Positions 36,584 through 46,094 are shown, counted from the stretch's first letter. The stretch: 64,000 nucleotides of DNA from an uncultured Flaviramulus sp. (GCA_947495125.1 CANLXL010000005.1:1-64000); one strand, 5' to 3'. Translations and numbers: made by a program. The notes: generated by a model from the sequence alone, not told the origin.

Positions 36584-37849
36584 ATGAAGTTTATTCACAT
36601 ATTGCTAATATTACTTAGTGCAACTAGTTTTGCCCAAACCTGGCAGAATGCTCCTAATATTGTTGCTAATACGGATGGTTCACGTTTTGACGATGTCTTT
36701 TTTTTAAATGATGATCTCGGGTGGGCGGCAAACGGCACTCATGGGGCTATATATAAAACTCTTGATGGGGGTTTAACCTGGGTGGAGCAGCTAAGTAATA
36801 GCGAACTTCCGGGGAACTACTATTTTAGAAATGTCGAATTTTTAAATGAAAACATCGGGTTTTTAGGAACTTTAAATGGTAAGTTTTATAAGACTATAGA
36901 TGGGGGAGATAACTGGTCGGAGGTGAGTATCACGCCAAATCCACCTGCCATATGTGGTATTGATGCGGTAGGTACATCTACGGTTTATGGGTGTGGGGCT
37001 TATTTTGAGCCCGCTCATATTATTAAGTCTACAGATAGTGGAGAGACTTGGAGTTATATGGATATGTCTGCCTATGCTAATGCTTTGGTGGAAGTCCGTT
37101 TTTTAGATGAGTTAAATGGATTTGCTGCCGGTAGGAATAATACGGGCGCAGTAGTATTAAAAACAACTGATGGGGGTGTAACATGGACAACCATTTACAA
37201 CGCCAGTATTGCAGGTGAATATATATGGAAGCTTCAAATCCTTAGTACAAATACGGATGTTATGTTCGGCGCTTTATTCGCCTCTAGCCCTAATCCCGGT
37301 AAATTAATAAAATCTTTAGACGGCGGTGCTACCTGGTCTGTTTATGATGCACCGGAAACAGGCATTGAAGCCGTAGGATTTATTTCTGAAACTAAAGGTT
37401 GGATGGGAGGGCATACCACAGGTTTTTTTGAAACAACAGATGGTGGTGCCACTTGGAACGATTTAGGTATTGGCGGTAATTTAAACCGAATATTTATTAT
37501 TAACAGCACGCTCGCTTATGCCGCAGGAGCTACAGTTTATAAGTATACCAGCGAGGCTTTAAATACAAATACGTCCAGAATATATAAGAAAGATCTGGAC
37601 ATCATCATTCCTCTAAATCCTGTTAGAAAAAAGTTAGAGTTTACAATTAACTATATAGGAGATGATAATATTCTTATTGAATTATATGACATTAGTGGCA
37701 AGTTCATTAAGCATTTAACAAGAGATATTATTAGAGATAGGAAATCGAAAAGCTATACGTTCAACATCGAGGAATTGGCTGCTGGAACTTACATTCTGGA
37801 TTTTCATAATAATTCGGGAAGAACGTCTAAAAAAATTGTTAAGCTTTAG
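36584..37849 (+). CDS. T9SS-secreted YCF48/sortilin-like beta-propeller protein
   Basis: From ATG 36584 the protein is about 421 residues; a GTG at 36575 is less likely. The signal peptide (MKFIHILLILLSATSFAQ) is followed by 6-7 propeller blades marked KTxDGGxTW (KTLDGGLTW, KTIDGGDNW, KSTDSGETW, KTTDGGVTW, KSLDGGATW, ETTDGGATW), and by a C-terminal T9SS sorting domain (NPVRKKLEF..., AAGTYILDFHNNSGRTSKKI). It is an exported surface or extracellular protein of unknown ligand. It begins 41 bases after the GatB-AspS stop but is unrelated in function. Confidence 0.85.
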   Translation: MKFIHILLILLSATSFAQTWQNAPNIVANTDGSRFDDVFFLNDDLGWAANGTHGAIYKTLDGGLTWVEQLSNSELPGNYYFRNVEFLNENIGFLGTLNGKFYKTIDGGDNWSEVSITPNPPAICGIDAVGTSTVYGCGAYFEPAHIIKSTDSGETWSYMDMSAYANALVEVRFLDELNGFAAGRNNTGAVVLKTTDGGVTWTTIYNASIAGEYIWKLQILSTNTDVMFGALFASSPNPGKLIKSLDGGATWSVYDAPETGIEAVGFISETKGWMGGHTTGFFETTDGGATWNDLGIGGNLNRIFIINSTLAYAAGATVYKYTSEALNTNTSRIYKKDLDIIIPLNPVRKKLEFTINYIGDDNILIELYDISGKFIKHLTRDIIRDRKSKSYTFNIEELAAGTYILDFHNNSGRTSKKIVKL

Positions 37850-37924
37850 TTAATTATTGTAATTAGCAAAATTTAATCTCGACTTTTAGTTTTCAATTGG
37901 TAAAACTTCAAAAAAACCTTAATT

Positions 37925-38470
37925 ATGAAAAAATCAACATGTATTACGACTATCGCCTTTGGATTAGTTATGCTATTATCCATTAACTTAAATGCTCAGG
38001 ACTTTAAAGGCTTGGATAAAAGTCCAATGGATGCAGCGGCTTATCCGGTAAGCTATAAAGAGTCCAATAAGTTAATTAAAATCGTCTATAGCAGACCGCA
38101 ACTTAAAGGGAGAGATTTGGAAACCTTGGCACCAAATGGTAAAGTTTGGAGAACCGGAGCAAATGAAGCTGCTGAATTGACGCTTTATAAGGATATGAAA
38201 CTGGGGAGCACACCTGTAAAAGCAGGAACCTATACATTCTATATTATTCCCGGAGAAGAAGAGTGCACAGCTATCATTAGTAAAGACTTAAATGTTTGGG
38301 GATCTTATTTCTATAATGAAGCTAATGATGTGGCACGTTTGGCTGTGCCTTTAGGTTCATCCGATAAATCTTTGGAAGCATTCTCGATTGCCTTTGATAA
38401 AGGTAACGATGCCGTAAACATGCATCTGGGATGGGGGACAGCAAGGTTAATAGTTCCTTTTACGAAATAA
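37925..38470 (+). CDS. DUF2911 family exported protein
   Basis: The 181-residue protein has a signal peptide (MKKSTCITTIAFGLVMLLSI) and the DUF2911 core: KIVYSRPQLKGRDL, GKVWRTGANEAAELTLYKDM, PVKAGTYTFYIIPGEEECTAI and MHLGWGTARLIVPF. DUF2911 is common in Bacteroidetes and of unknown role. It ends at a strong terminator. Confidence 0.85.
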   Translation: MKKSTCITTIAFGLVMLLSINLNAQDFKGLDKSPMDAAAYPVSYKESNKLIKIVYSRPQLKGRDLETLAPNGKVWRTGANEAAELTLYKDMKLGSTPVKAGTYTFYIIPGEEECTAIISKDLNVWGSYFYNEANDVARLAVPLGSSDKSLEAFSIAFDKGNDAVNMHLGWGTARLIVPFTK

Positions 38471-38490
38471 AATAGAATCAAATTTTATAA

Positions 38491-38522
38491 AAAAAAGCCT
38501 TGATTTTTCAAGGCTTTTTTTA
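38491..38522. terminator. Bidirectional terminator
   Basis: The stem AAAAAAGCCTT / AAGGCTTTTTT with a 7-base loop has A and T flanks. It serves the DUF2911 gene on the plus strand and probably the converging lipoprotein gene on the minus strand. Confidence 0.85.
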
Positions 38523-38541
38523 TTCGAAGTATTGAAGTTAA

Positions 38542-38955
38542 TCATTCTACCAATTCAAAGTCGTCCTGTGATGTATAGTAGATTTCATCAGAGGTGGCCG
38601 TTGTGGCTAGTTCTGCAACATTTCGACCATCAACTAAGGTTATCGGATTCTTTTTTGTTCCGGCTTGAGAAAATGACATACTATGAAGTGCCCCATTAAT
38701 AGTGTATTCTATTTTGGATACGGTTGTTGTTCCATTACTATTCTTAGTAGTCGTTATTTGAATGGCGTATGCTTCATCCGGTGTAATACAATCGGTAGAT
38801 GAAATACTTGTACCGTCTTCATGCACAAATTCAATAGATACGGGATCAAAACTTTCAACAGTAACCGGTGGTGGTGGTGGACTGTCGTCGCCCTTTGAAC
38901 ATCCTAAAAAGACATATAGGACCATCGTCAACAAGAAGTTTAAAAACGCTATCAT
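38542..38955 (-). CDS. Small Pro-rich-linker lipoprotein
   Basis: The 137-residue frame has a hydrophobic signal with a lipobox (FLGCSKGDDS), a linker of five prolines and a beta-rich domain (FDPVSIEFVHEDGTSI..., QDDFELVE). The extreme N-terminus (MIAF) lies in the 3' end of the truncated sensor gene, so this start is probably made by the junction: the original gene seems to have lost its own first residues. It is likely still expressible as a lipoprotein. Function unknown. Confidence 0.6.
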   Translation of the reverse strand: MIAFLNFLLTMVLYVFLGCSKGDDSPPPPPVTVESFDPVSIEFVHEDGTSISSTDCITPDEAYAIQITTTKNSNGTTTVSKIEYTINGALHSMSFSQAGTKKNPITLVDGRNVAELATTATSDEIYYTSQDDFELVE

Positions 38956-39415
38956 CTACACGTACTTTGGCTTGAACATCGTCATATTCAATAATACCTT
39001 TAGTTGTGAAATAGATGATGTTTCCATTTTTCATTTCCAGAAACGACTTAATATGTGCAAATTTTTGAGGGAGCTTATCCTTAAGACTTACGACACTATC
39101 ATTTTCAATATAATTGGCGCCACCTGAAACTGTTGCCACCCAAATCCTCCCTCTGGAATCTTCAAATAAATTGGAAGCAAAATTGGAAGAGAGCCCTTCT
39201 TTAATGGTGAAGTTTTTAAATGTTGAGCCGTTAAATTTCTGGACTCCTTCAGAGGTTGTAATCCATAGGTATCCGTTACTGTCGGTCAATATACTTTGAG
39301 ACGCATTACTTAAAAGCCCTTGCTTTGTAGTATAGTGCTTAAAGGTGTGATCTTGCGCTGAAGTGTAAAGCGTCAGAGAACATAAAAGAATACTTAGAAA
39401 AGCTTTTTTGATCAT
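38855..39415 (-). pseudogene. 5' fragment of a propeller-type sensor histidine kinase
   Basis: From ATG 39415 the frame encodes a signal peptide (MIKKAFLSILLCSLTLYTSA), then three to four propeller blades (SILTDSNGYLWITTSEGVQKF, NLFEDSRGRIWVATVSGGAN). It reads up to DDSVFKLLVDDG, then loses similarity and ends after 186 residues. Family members normally continue for 900 to 1300 residues through more blades, a Y_Y_Y domain and kinase domains, none of which follow. The 3' part overlaps the lipoprotein gene by 101 bases in another frame. A deletion joining the two genes is the simplest reading. Confidence 0.75.
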
Positions 39416-39486
39416 GCATGTAAATATAACTTTTTTTAACAAAATTATATTTAGCAGGCATCTTCAATTCGTTGAAGTGCTATTAT

Positions 39487-40116
39487 TTACGGGATATTTA
39501 AATACTTATGTGTTTGTAAGGATATTTTCCATTTGGGATTTGCCATAACGTAATCCACAATTTCCGGTACGACTTTATCACGTTTGCTCCATTCCGGCTG
39601 TAAGTATAAAATACAATCCTTAGAAACTTTAGCGGCCTGTTCTTCAGCAAAACGAAAGTCATCCTTGTTATACACGATCACTTTTAATTCGTCGGCTTTT
39701 TCGTAAACTTCCGGTGTTGGTATTTTTATTTTTTTTGGAGATAGGCAAATCCAATCCCAATGCCCTGTTAGTTTATAAGCACCTGAGGTTTCAATATGTA
39801 CTTGTAAACCTTCAGCTTTCAATTGTGATGTTAGAGGTGTCATATCCCAGGTTAAGGGTTCTCCACCGGTAACCACGATGGTATCGCTGTACTTTTTTGC
39901 GTTTTCAACAATGGTACTGGTTTGGGTGGGAGGGTGTAAATCGGCATTCCAACTTTCTTTAACATCACACCAGTGGCAGCCCACATCGCAACCGCCAATA
40001 CGGATAAAATATGCGGCTGTTCCTTTATGATACCCTTCTCCCTGTATCGTATAGAATTCTTCCATCAACGGAAGCATTTCACCCTTATTAACCAATACTT
40101 GTATATCCTTTTTCAT
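39487..40116 (-). CDS. queE: 7-carboxy-7-deazaguanine synthase
   Basis: QueE is a radical SAM enzyme of queuosine synthesis that forms 7-carboxy-7-deazaguanine from 6-carboxytetrahydropterin. The 209-residue protein has MEEFYTIQGEGYHKGTAAYF, then the iron-sulfur cysteines in GGCDVGCHWCDVKESWN (CX3CX2C) and VVTGGEPL. No other queuosine gene is nearby. A TATCTTTG box at 40125-40132 lies 9 bases before the ATG, so the leader would be very short if it is used. Confidence 0.9.
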   Translation of the reverse strand: MKKDIQVLVNKGEMLPLMEEFYTIQGEGYHKGTAAYFIRIGGCDVGCHWCDVKESWNADLHPPTQTSTIVENAKKYSDTIVVTGGEPLTWDMTPLTSQLKAEGLQVHIETSGAYKLTGHWDWICLSPKKIKIPTPEVYEKADELKVIVYNKDDFRFAEEQAAKVSKDCILYLQPEWSKRDKVVPEIVDYVMANPKWKISLQTHKYLNIP

Positions 40117-40156
40117 AGCGCATGCAAAGATACATATTCCTTTATTCTTTTTATCA

Positions 40157-40188
40157 TTTTGTAGTCTAATAGATTTTTCCTACTTTCG
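40157..40188 (+). promoter_or_regulatory. Promoter of the adhesin-like gene
   Basis: TTTTG at 40157-40161 is followed after 19 bases by TACTTTCG at 40181-40188, a near match to the flavobacterial TTTG/TAnnTTTG pattern, 35 bases before the ATG at 40223. Confidence 0.5.
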
Positions 40189-40222
40189 CTTTGGATTAAT
40201 TAATTTATTGTCTCTCTCTCAA

Positions 40223-40948
40223 ATGAAAAAGTTTACATGTTTTGTAATACTGCTATGTTGTAGCCATTATTCAAGTTATGCCCAGGTTGGCATAGGCACA
40301 ACGTCTCCCGATCCTTCTTCAATTTTACATATTGAATCTACCGATAAAGGTATTCTGGCGCCACGTTTAACAACGGTGCAAATTAGCGCTATTACGAACC
40401 CTGCAACTGGTCTTTTAGTATATAATACAGATTTGAATGAATATCAATTTAATTGTGGAACTCCGGGGACTCCAGAATGGACCAAGATTTCCCATAATAT
40501 TTCTGTTAAGTATAGTAATACCAATACCAGTACTAATATTAATACATCGGCTTATACCAATATTCCAATTTTTGGTTCTTTAGATTGGAATGATGATACA
40601 TCACTGTACAATCAATCTGGAAATACGATCACCATAAACACCGCAGGTAGATATCGAATTGTTGCGAATATTTCTTATATAGTTCCAACTGTTGGGGGAA
40701 GTTCAGATCAGCGTGTATCTGTAGAAGCTCAATTGGCTATTGATGGAACACCAACGGGAACAATAAGTACTACGGGGTACGTAAGACATACAAGTGGTCA
40801 CGTAGAAGCTTCTCTTCATATTACTGAAATTTTCAATGTTACAGCAGGCCAAACCATTAGTGTTCAGACTATAAGAGGAGGTAATTCTGCTCCTGCAAAT
40901 TTTAGAAGTGCGGGAACCTCAAACATATATATTGAAAAAATAAAATAA
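40223..40948 (+). CDS. Secreted adhesin-like protein with C1q/TNF-like C-terminus
   Basis: From ATG 40223 the protein has 241 residues (a TTG at 40208 is less likely). It has a signal peptide and the module AQVGIGTTSPDPSSILHIES, also found in the S74 protein at 2352-3659, followed by ILAPRLTTVQISAI, a conserved head-domain segment in flavobacterial surface proteins. The C-terminal half (AGRYRIVANISYIVP, VEASLHITEIFNVTAGQTISVQ) resembles C1q/TNF-like jelly rolls, which trimerise. It has neither a T9SS tail nor a coiled coil. Function inferred: surface fibre or adhesin. Confidence 0.7.
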   Translation: MKKFTCFVILLCCSHYSSYAQVGIGTTSPDPSSILHIESTDKGILAPRLTTVQISAITNPATGLLVYNTDLNEYQFNCGTPGTPEWTKISHNISVKYSNTNTSTNINTSAYTNIPIFGSLDWNDDTSLYNQSGNTITINTAGRYRIVANISYIVPTVGGSSDQRVSVEAQLAIDGTPTGTISTTGYVRHTSGHVEASLHITEIFNVTAGQTISVQTIRGGNSAPANFRSAGTSNIYIEKIK

Positions 40949-41021
40949 TATGTTTTTTTAGCCTTCGACGCTATTTTTTTCTTCTTCATTTTTCCTGTAT
41001 TTTTATGCAAAATTTCAGCAT

Positions 41022-42563
41022 ATGAGTAATAAGGACGCTTTTTTTAAACATATCACAGAGGGTAACACCACAAAAGGGGAGTATATTCCCGTTGGAGCTG
41101 CCATGCTAGATGGTGAAACAATAACCGGAGCTCATGTGAAGATTCCTTTGCGAACTATGAATAGACATGGTTTAATTGCCGGAGCTACGGGAACAGGGAA
41201 AACAAAATCATTGCAGGTCTTGGCCGAAAATTTAAGTGATAAAGGGGTTCCTGTGTTACTCATGGATATTAAAGGGGATTTAAGTGGTTTAGCAGAACCG
41301 AGTCCCGGCCATAGAAAGATTGATGAACGTCATGAAAAAATAGGCTTGCCATTTGAAGCCAAACGCTTTCCTGTTGAGGTATTAACATTGTCGGAACAAG
41401 ATGGGGTTCGTTTAAGAGCAACGGTTAGTGAATTTGGTCCTGTGTTACTGTCCAGAATTTTAGATTTATCAGAAACCCAATCGGGCGTGGTTGCAGTTAT
41501 TTTTCAGTATTGCGATGATAATAAAATGCCCGTACTAGATCTAAAAGATTTCAAAAAGATCCTTCAGTATGCAACGCAGGAAGGTAAAGAGGAGTTTACT
41601 GAAGCTTATGGTAGAATTTCAACAGCATCCACAGGTGCGATCCTTAGAAAGATCGTTGAATTGGAACAACAAGGCGCCGATTTGTTTTTTGGAGAAACCT
41701 CCTTTGAGGTGGATGATCTGTTACGGGTAAATGATGAAGGTAGGGGCTATATCAATATTATGAGGTTGACGGATATTCAGGATAGACCTAAGCTATTTTC
41801 GACGTTTATGCTCAGTTTATTGGCCGAAATATATGCAACTTTCCCGGAGCAAGGGGATAGCGACCGACCGGAATTGATCATCTTTATTGATGAAGCGCAC
41901 CTTATTTTTAATGAAGCTTCTAAAGCTTTATTAAATCAGATTGAAAGCATCGTAAAGCTAATTAGAAGTAAAGGCGTCGGGTTATATTTTGTAACCCAAA
42001 ACCCAACAGATGTACCCGAAGCTGTATTAGGGCAACTGGGTTTAAAGGTACAACATGCCTTAAGAGCGTTTACTGCAAAAGATAGAAAAGCGATTAAATT
42101 AACAGCACAGAATTACCCGGATTCGGAGTATTATGATACGACCGAGGTATTAACGTCATTAGGTATTGGAGAAGCTTTAGTGTCTGCTTTAGATGAGAAA
42201 GGTCGCCCAACACCATTGGCAGCAACAATGATGCGAGCACCCATGAGTAGAATGGATGTTTTAACCGACTTGGAGTTGAGTACATTGCTTTCAAAATCAA
42301 AATTGGCTAAAAAATATAATACGACGATTGATAGGGAAAGTGCCTACGAAATGCTTAATGAGAAAATAGAGAAAGCTGAAGCTGAGGAGGCTAAAGAAAA
42401 ATTACGACAAGAAAAGGAAGCCCTTAAAAAAGCGGAGTCGAAGCGTAAAGTCTCGACATCAAGACGGCGAAGTACGCGTATGAATCCCATTGTAAAAGTA
42501 CTTACCAGTGCAACATTTATAAGAAGTGTCTTTGGTATTTTAAACAAAGTCATAAAAAAGTAA
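41022..42563 (+). CDS. HerA-like ATPase (DUF853)
   Basis: The 513-residue protein has Walker A GATGTGKTKS near residue 55 and Walker B ELIIFIDEAHLIF near 285, with the DUF853 features RHGLIAGATGTGKTKSLQV, LLMDIKGDLSGLAEP and IVKLIRSKGVGLYFVTQNPTDV. A basic, coiled tail (EAKEKLRQEKEALKKAESKR) precedes a hydrophobic end. DUF853 proteins are soluble HerA/FtsK-like ATPases of unclear role, perhaps DNA translocation. No nuclease partner gene (such as NurA) is adjacent. Confidence 0.85.
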   Translation: MSNKDAFFKHITEGNTTKGEYIPVGAAMLDGETITGAHVKIPLRTMNRHGLIAGATGTGKTKSLQVLAENLSDKGVPVLLMDIKGDLSGLAEPSPGHRKIDERHEKIGLPFEAKRFPVEVLTLSEQDGVRLRATVSEFGPVLLSRILDLSETQSGVVAVIFQYCDDNKMPVLDLKDFKKILQYATQEGKEEFTEAYGRISTASTGAILRKIVELEQQGADLFFGETSFEVDDLLRVNDEGRGYINIMRLTDIQDRPKLFSTFMLSLLAEIYATFPEQGDSDRPELIIFIDEAHLIFNEASKALLNQIESIVKLIRSKGVGLYFVTQNPTDVPEAVLGQLGLKVQHALRAFTAKDRKAIKLTAQNYPDSEYYDTTEVLTSLGIGEALVSALDEKGRPTPLAATMMRAPMSRMDVLTDLELSTLLSKSKLAKKYNTTIDRESAYEMLNEKIEKAEAEEAKEKLRQEKEALKKAESKRKVSTSRRRSTRMNPIVKVLTSATFIRSVFGILNKVIKK

Positions 42564-42608
42564 GTCGATATTCGACATTTTAGTAACCCCAAAAATATTA
42601 TTATTATC

Positions 42609-43172
42609 ATGAACAAGATTCTATTTAGTATTGTTGTATTTAGCGTATTATTTGCTAGTTGCAATAAAGTACAAGACCCGTTTCAAATTGGCAAAAGGCA
42701 TGTTGGTTTGCTAACAGATTCTACGCAAGTTAAGGATCTTGAAGCTATTTTTGCTAACGATTCTATAGTGAAGTTTATAAGCGGAGATGAGTTTATTGGA
42801 AGTAGAAATAATATCGATATTTTTGAAAAGGGAGGTAAGAAGTTAATGATATTAACACCAAGTCAAGCTTTAGATTCCACGGCGGTCATTGAGAGTATTC
42901 GTATTATTGATTCTCGATACAAAACGGATAAAAATATTTCGACACTAAGCACGTTTAAGGATATTAATACCAATTACAAAATTTCGAAAATAGATAATTT
43001 GATAAACTCGGTATTAATAACAGTTAACGAATTAAATGCAAGTTTTGCGATTGATAAAAAAGAGCTTCCTGCAAATTTGAGGTTCGATATGGATTTAAAA
43101 TTTGAAGCAACACATATTCCGGATCAAGCTAAAACGAAATACTTTTTCATTAACTGGTATAGCACCAATTAG
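42609..43172 (+). CDS. Hypothetical lipoprotein
   Basis: The 187-residue protein has a lipoprotein signal (VVFSVLFASC) followed by an acidic, mixed alpha/beta domain (FQIGKRHVGLLTDSTQVKDLEAI..., FEATHIPDQAKTKYFFINWYS). I do not recognise the family. It lies 11 bases before the YitT-like gene and probably shares its transcript. Confidence 0.7.
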   Translation: MNKILFSIVVFSVLFASCNKVQDPFQIGKRHVGLLTDSTQVKDLEAIFANDSIVKFISGDEFIGSRNNIDIFEKGGKKLMILTPSQALDSTAVIESIRIIDSRYKTDKNISTLSTFKDINTNYKISKIDNLINSVLITVNELNASFAIDKKELPANLRFDMDLKFEATHIPDQAKTKYFFINWYSTN

Positions 43173-43183
43173 AAACTAAAAAA

Positions 43184-44158
43184 ATGAATCCATTGTTATC
43201 TTGGCTATTAGTAAATATTGCTCGCAAAAAGCTAGAAGATAGGAATGCGCGAAAAACAATAAGTAAAAAAGAAATTGTTCCGGTCGTTAGAAATTTACAG
43301 GTTGAACTAACACACGCGATTAAAAAATATATTTTTATTAGCATTGGTGTTTTTTCAGCGGGATTCGGTTTAAAAGGGTTTTTATTGCCTAATCATTTTA
43401 TTGATGGGGGCGCTACCGGTATTTCGTTATTATTAGAGAATATAACCACTTTAAAATTAAGCTTGTTATTAATAATTGTTAATCTACCTTTTATACTACT
43501 AGCGTCTAAAACGATAAATTTAAAATTTGCGATACGGAGCATTGTTGCTATTGGGTTTTTGGCTATTGTTGTGCATTTTATAGACTACCCAATCATTACC
43601 GAAGATAAACTGTTGATAGCCGTTTTTGGTGGATTCTTTTTAGGTTTCGGAATTGGAATGTCCATGCGAGGAGGAAGTGTTATAGACGGTACAGAAGTAC
43701 TGGCCATTTTTTTAAGTAGAAAGTTATCCTTAACTATTGGGGATGTACTGCTTATTATTAACATTATCATTTTTTCTTTTGGGGCTTATATTTTATCCGT
43801 TGAAACCGCACTATATGCGATTCTAACCTATTTGGTGGCAGCAAAAACAGTCGACTTTGTTGTTGATGGCGTTGAAGAGTATGTTGGTGTTACTATTATT
43901 TCCGAAGAGCATGAAGCACTAAGAATTATGATCACAGAAAAATTACGACGGGCTTGTACAATCTATGTTGGCAAAGGGGGTTTTGGCGAGTCTAAAAATG
44001 GCTACGATAAAAGTATCATTTATATTGTGGTAACACGTTTAGAAATAGCAAAACTTAAAACTGAAGTTGATAAAATTGATAAGAAAGCATTTATGATTAT
44101 GGGGGTTGTGAAAGATATTAAAGGAGGCATGATTAAAAGAAAGCCTTTAAACCACTAA
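43184..44158 (+). CDS. YitT-family membrane protein (DUF2179 C-terminus)
   Basis: The 324-residue protein has a 45-residue basic cytoplasmic N-terminus, six or so membrane helices (FISIGVFSAGFGLKGFLLPN, GATGISLLLE, GGFFLGFGIGMSMRGGSVIDG) and a C-terminal DUF2179 domain (ISEEHEALRIMITEKLRRACTIY, GKGGFGES). Members are integral membrane proteins of unknown function, perhaps transport. It is followed 1 base later by the alpha/beta hydrolase. Confidence 0.85.
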   Translation: MNPLLSWLLVNIARKKLEDRNARKTISKKEIVPVVRNLQVELTHAIKKYIFISIGVFSAGFGLKGFLLPNHFIDGGATGISLLLENITTLKLSLLLIIVNLPFILLASKTINLKFAIRSIVAIGFLAIVVHFIDYPIITEDKLLIAVFGGFFLGFGIGMSMRGGSVIDGTEVLAIFLSRKLSLTIGDVLLIINIIIFSFGAYILSVETALYAILTYLVAAKTVDFVVDGVEEYVGVTIISEEHEALRIMITEKLRRACTIYVGKGGFGESKNGYDKSIIYIVVTRLEIAKLKTEVDKIDKKAFMIMGVVKDIKGGMIKRKPLNH

Positions 44159-44159
44159 A

Positions 44160-44987
44160 ATGAATACATACCTTCCTAAAATTATAGGATTCCTTATAAA
44201 CTTAATAGGCTTTTTGTCTTCGTCTTACGCCGGAAAACTGGCGATAACCGTATTTTCATTGCCTAAAAAAGGAGGTGTAAAAGAAAATGAATCTAAATAT
44301 TTAGATACGGCAACTCAGGAAGCTGTTCGGTTTGGAGACATCTCCATAATGACCTATCGTTGGATTGGAAGTAAAGAGACCATTTTATTGGTTCATGGCT
44401 GGGAGAGTAACGCATTCAGGTGGAAACGTTTAATAAGAACCTTGCAATCTTTGGATTACGATGTTATAGCTTTAGATGCTCCTGCTCATGGTAAATCAGG
44501 AGGAAAATTATTTACGGGACTTTTATATTCTGAATGCATCCATACTGTGGCAAAGCATTTTGAAGCGCATGTTGTAATTGGCCATTCTATGGGGGGGATG
44601 TCGGCGGTAATAGGGCAGCAAAAATATAGATTAACTTCAATTAGAAAACTAGTTCTTCTGGGGTCTCCATCAAATTTTGTTGGGCTTTTTGGTCGCTATA
44701 TTTTAATGATGGGTTATAATGAGAGCGTTGTAAATGGTATGAATCGGTATTGTTTGAAGCACTACAATCATTTACCTGAATACTTTTCAGCAGCTAATGT
44801 TTTTAAAGATATTCAAGCAAAAGGACTTATTATTCACGATAAAGACGATCAGATTATTCCTTATAATGATGCGTTGGAGATTAAAGCACATTATAAAAAT
44901 TCAGAACTCATAACAACGACCGGTTTTGGCCACCGGTTAAAATCTAAAAAAGTGGATCACTATATTGTCGCCTTTTTAAACGAATAG
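44160..44987 (+). CDS. Alpha/beta hydrolase
   Basis: The 275-residue protein has the alpha/beta-hydrolase core: oxyanion segment LLVHGWESNAFRWKRL near 80, nucleophile elbow VIGHSMGGMSAV near 140 (Ser), DKDDQIIPYNDA (acid Asp) near 222, and TTGFGHRLKSK (His) near 256. The N-terminus is hydrophobic (IGFLINLIGFLSSSYAGKL) and may anchor or signal. The substrate is unknown. Confidence 0.8.
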   Translation: MNTYLPKIIGFLINLIGFLSSSYAGKLAITVFSLPKKGGVKENESKYLDTATQEAVRFGDISIMTYRWIGSKETILLVHGWESNAFRWKRLIRTLQSLDYDVIALDAPAHGKSGGKLFTGLLYSECIHTVAKHFEAHVVIGHSMGGMSAVIGQQKYRLTSIRKLVLLGSPSNFVGLFGRYILMMGYNESVVNGMNRYCLKHYNHLPEYFSAANVFKDIQAKGLIIHDKDDQIIPYNDALEIKAHYKNSELITTTGFGHRLKSKKVDHYIVAFLNE

Positions 44988-45007
44988 ATTTATCGTATTT
45001 TTGGACC

Positions 45008-45769
45008 ATGGCAGAAGAATTAAAACGGATCAATAAATTTTTGAGTGAGGTTGGGTATTGTTCACGTCGTGAGGCTGATAAACTTATTGATGCGGGACGT
45101 GTTACTATAAATGGCACGGTACCGGAAATGGGCACGAAAATCTCTCAAAGCGATGTGGTCAGTGTTGACGGAACTATTATCAAAAACACAAAACAGAAAT
45201 TTGTTTATTTGGCGTTTAATAAGCCGGTAGGTATTGTTTGTACGACAGATACTAGCGTAGAAAAAGATAATATTATCGATTTTATCAACTATCCAAAGCG
45301 TATTTTTCCAATTGGAAGATTGGATAAACCCAGTGAAGGACTTATTCTTTTAACTGATGATGGTGATATTGTAAACAAAATTCTTCGCGCGAGCAACAAC
45401 CATGAAAAAGAATATTTAGTAACTGTAGATAAGCCCATTTCTCAAACGTTTATTGAGCGTATGTCTGGCGGTATTCCACTTGCAGAATTAGATAGAGTTA
45501 CTAAAAAATGTAAAGTGGAAAAACTCAGCACCTATCAATTTAAAATCATTCTAACACAGGGTTTAAACAGGCAAATTCGTCGCATGTGTGAATATTTAAA
45601 TTATGAGGTTCAAACGCTTAAACGCGTGCGAATAATGAACATTAAGTTAGATATGCCATTAGGAGAATATAGGGAACTTACAAAAAGTGAATTTATCGAT
45701 TTGAATAAACTTATTAGTAGTTCAACTAAAGAATATAAACCAGACATTAATAGAACGAGAAAAAAGTAA
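45008..45769 (+). CDS. rluF: 23S rRNA pseudouridine synthase, RluF-like
   Basis: The 253-residue protein has an N-terminal S4 RNA-binding domain (RINKFLSEVGYCSRREADKLIDAG) and an RsuA/RluB-type catalytic domain with catalytic Asp in IGRLDKPSEGLILLTDDGD near 100, then GLNRQIRRMCEYLNYEVQTLKRVRI. Among the RsuA group it is closest by eye to RluF, which modifies 23S rRNA U2604, but RluB- or RsuA-type specificity cannot be excluded. Confidence 0.78.
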   Translation: MAEELKRINKFLSEVGYCSRREADKLIDAGRVTINGTVPEMGTKISQSDVVSVDGTIIKNTKQKFVYLAFNKPVGIVCTTDTSVEKDNIIDFINYPKRIFPIGRLDKPSEGLILLTDDGDIVNKILRASNNHEKEYLVTVDKPISQTFIERMSGGIPLAELDRVTKKCKVEKLSTYQFKIILTQGLNRQIRRMCEYLNYEVQTLKRVRIMNIKLDMPLGEYRELTKSEFIDLNKLISSSTKEYKPDINRTRKK

Positions 45770-45833
45770 GGCCCTGTTTTGTTAACAATTTTTAGGAATG
45801 CGATCCACCAGTTCTATCTTTTTTTAAGTATTT

Positions 45834-46094
45834 TTGAAAGATAAGCATAAGAATATTTTGTTTAATCAACGCAGAAATAAAACTTTTAATCCCCGACTAA
45901 GATTTTCGCAAGAGAATAAAGAAGATTCTAGTAGTGAAGAAAATTCTAAAGAAAAAGACTTTGTTTCTAAATGGAGGAGAGATAAAGACAACAATAAACG
46001 CAAAGTAGGTTTTGGTATGTCAATGCGTACGTTAATTTTAGTTTTGGTACTATTATTGATTTGTATGGTTTGGTTGGAGTCGAAAATCAACTAA
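45834..46094 (+). CDS. Small membrane protein upstream of mutL
   Basis: The 86-residue frame has no ATG near its 5' end; TTG at 45834 is the likely start (KDKHKNILFNQRRNKTFNPR...), or the real product begins at an internal ATG. It has a long charged N-terminal region (SSSEENSKEKDF, RRDKDNNKRK) and one C-terminal membrane helix (LILVLVLLLICMVWLES), so it is tail-anchored. It is probably co-transcribed with the next gene, 16 bases away, which has the same overall plan. Confidence 0.55.
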   Translation: MKDKHKNILFNQRRNKTFNPRLRFSQENKEDSSSEENSKEKDFVSKWRRDKDNNKRKVGFGMSMRTLILVLVLLLICMVWLESKIN

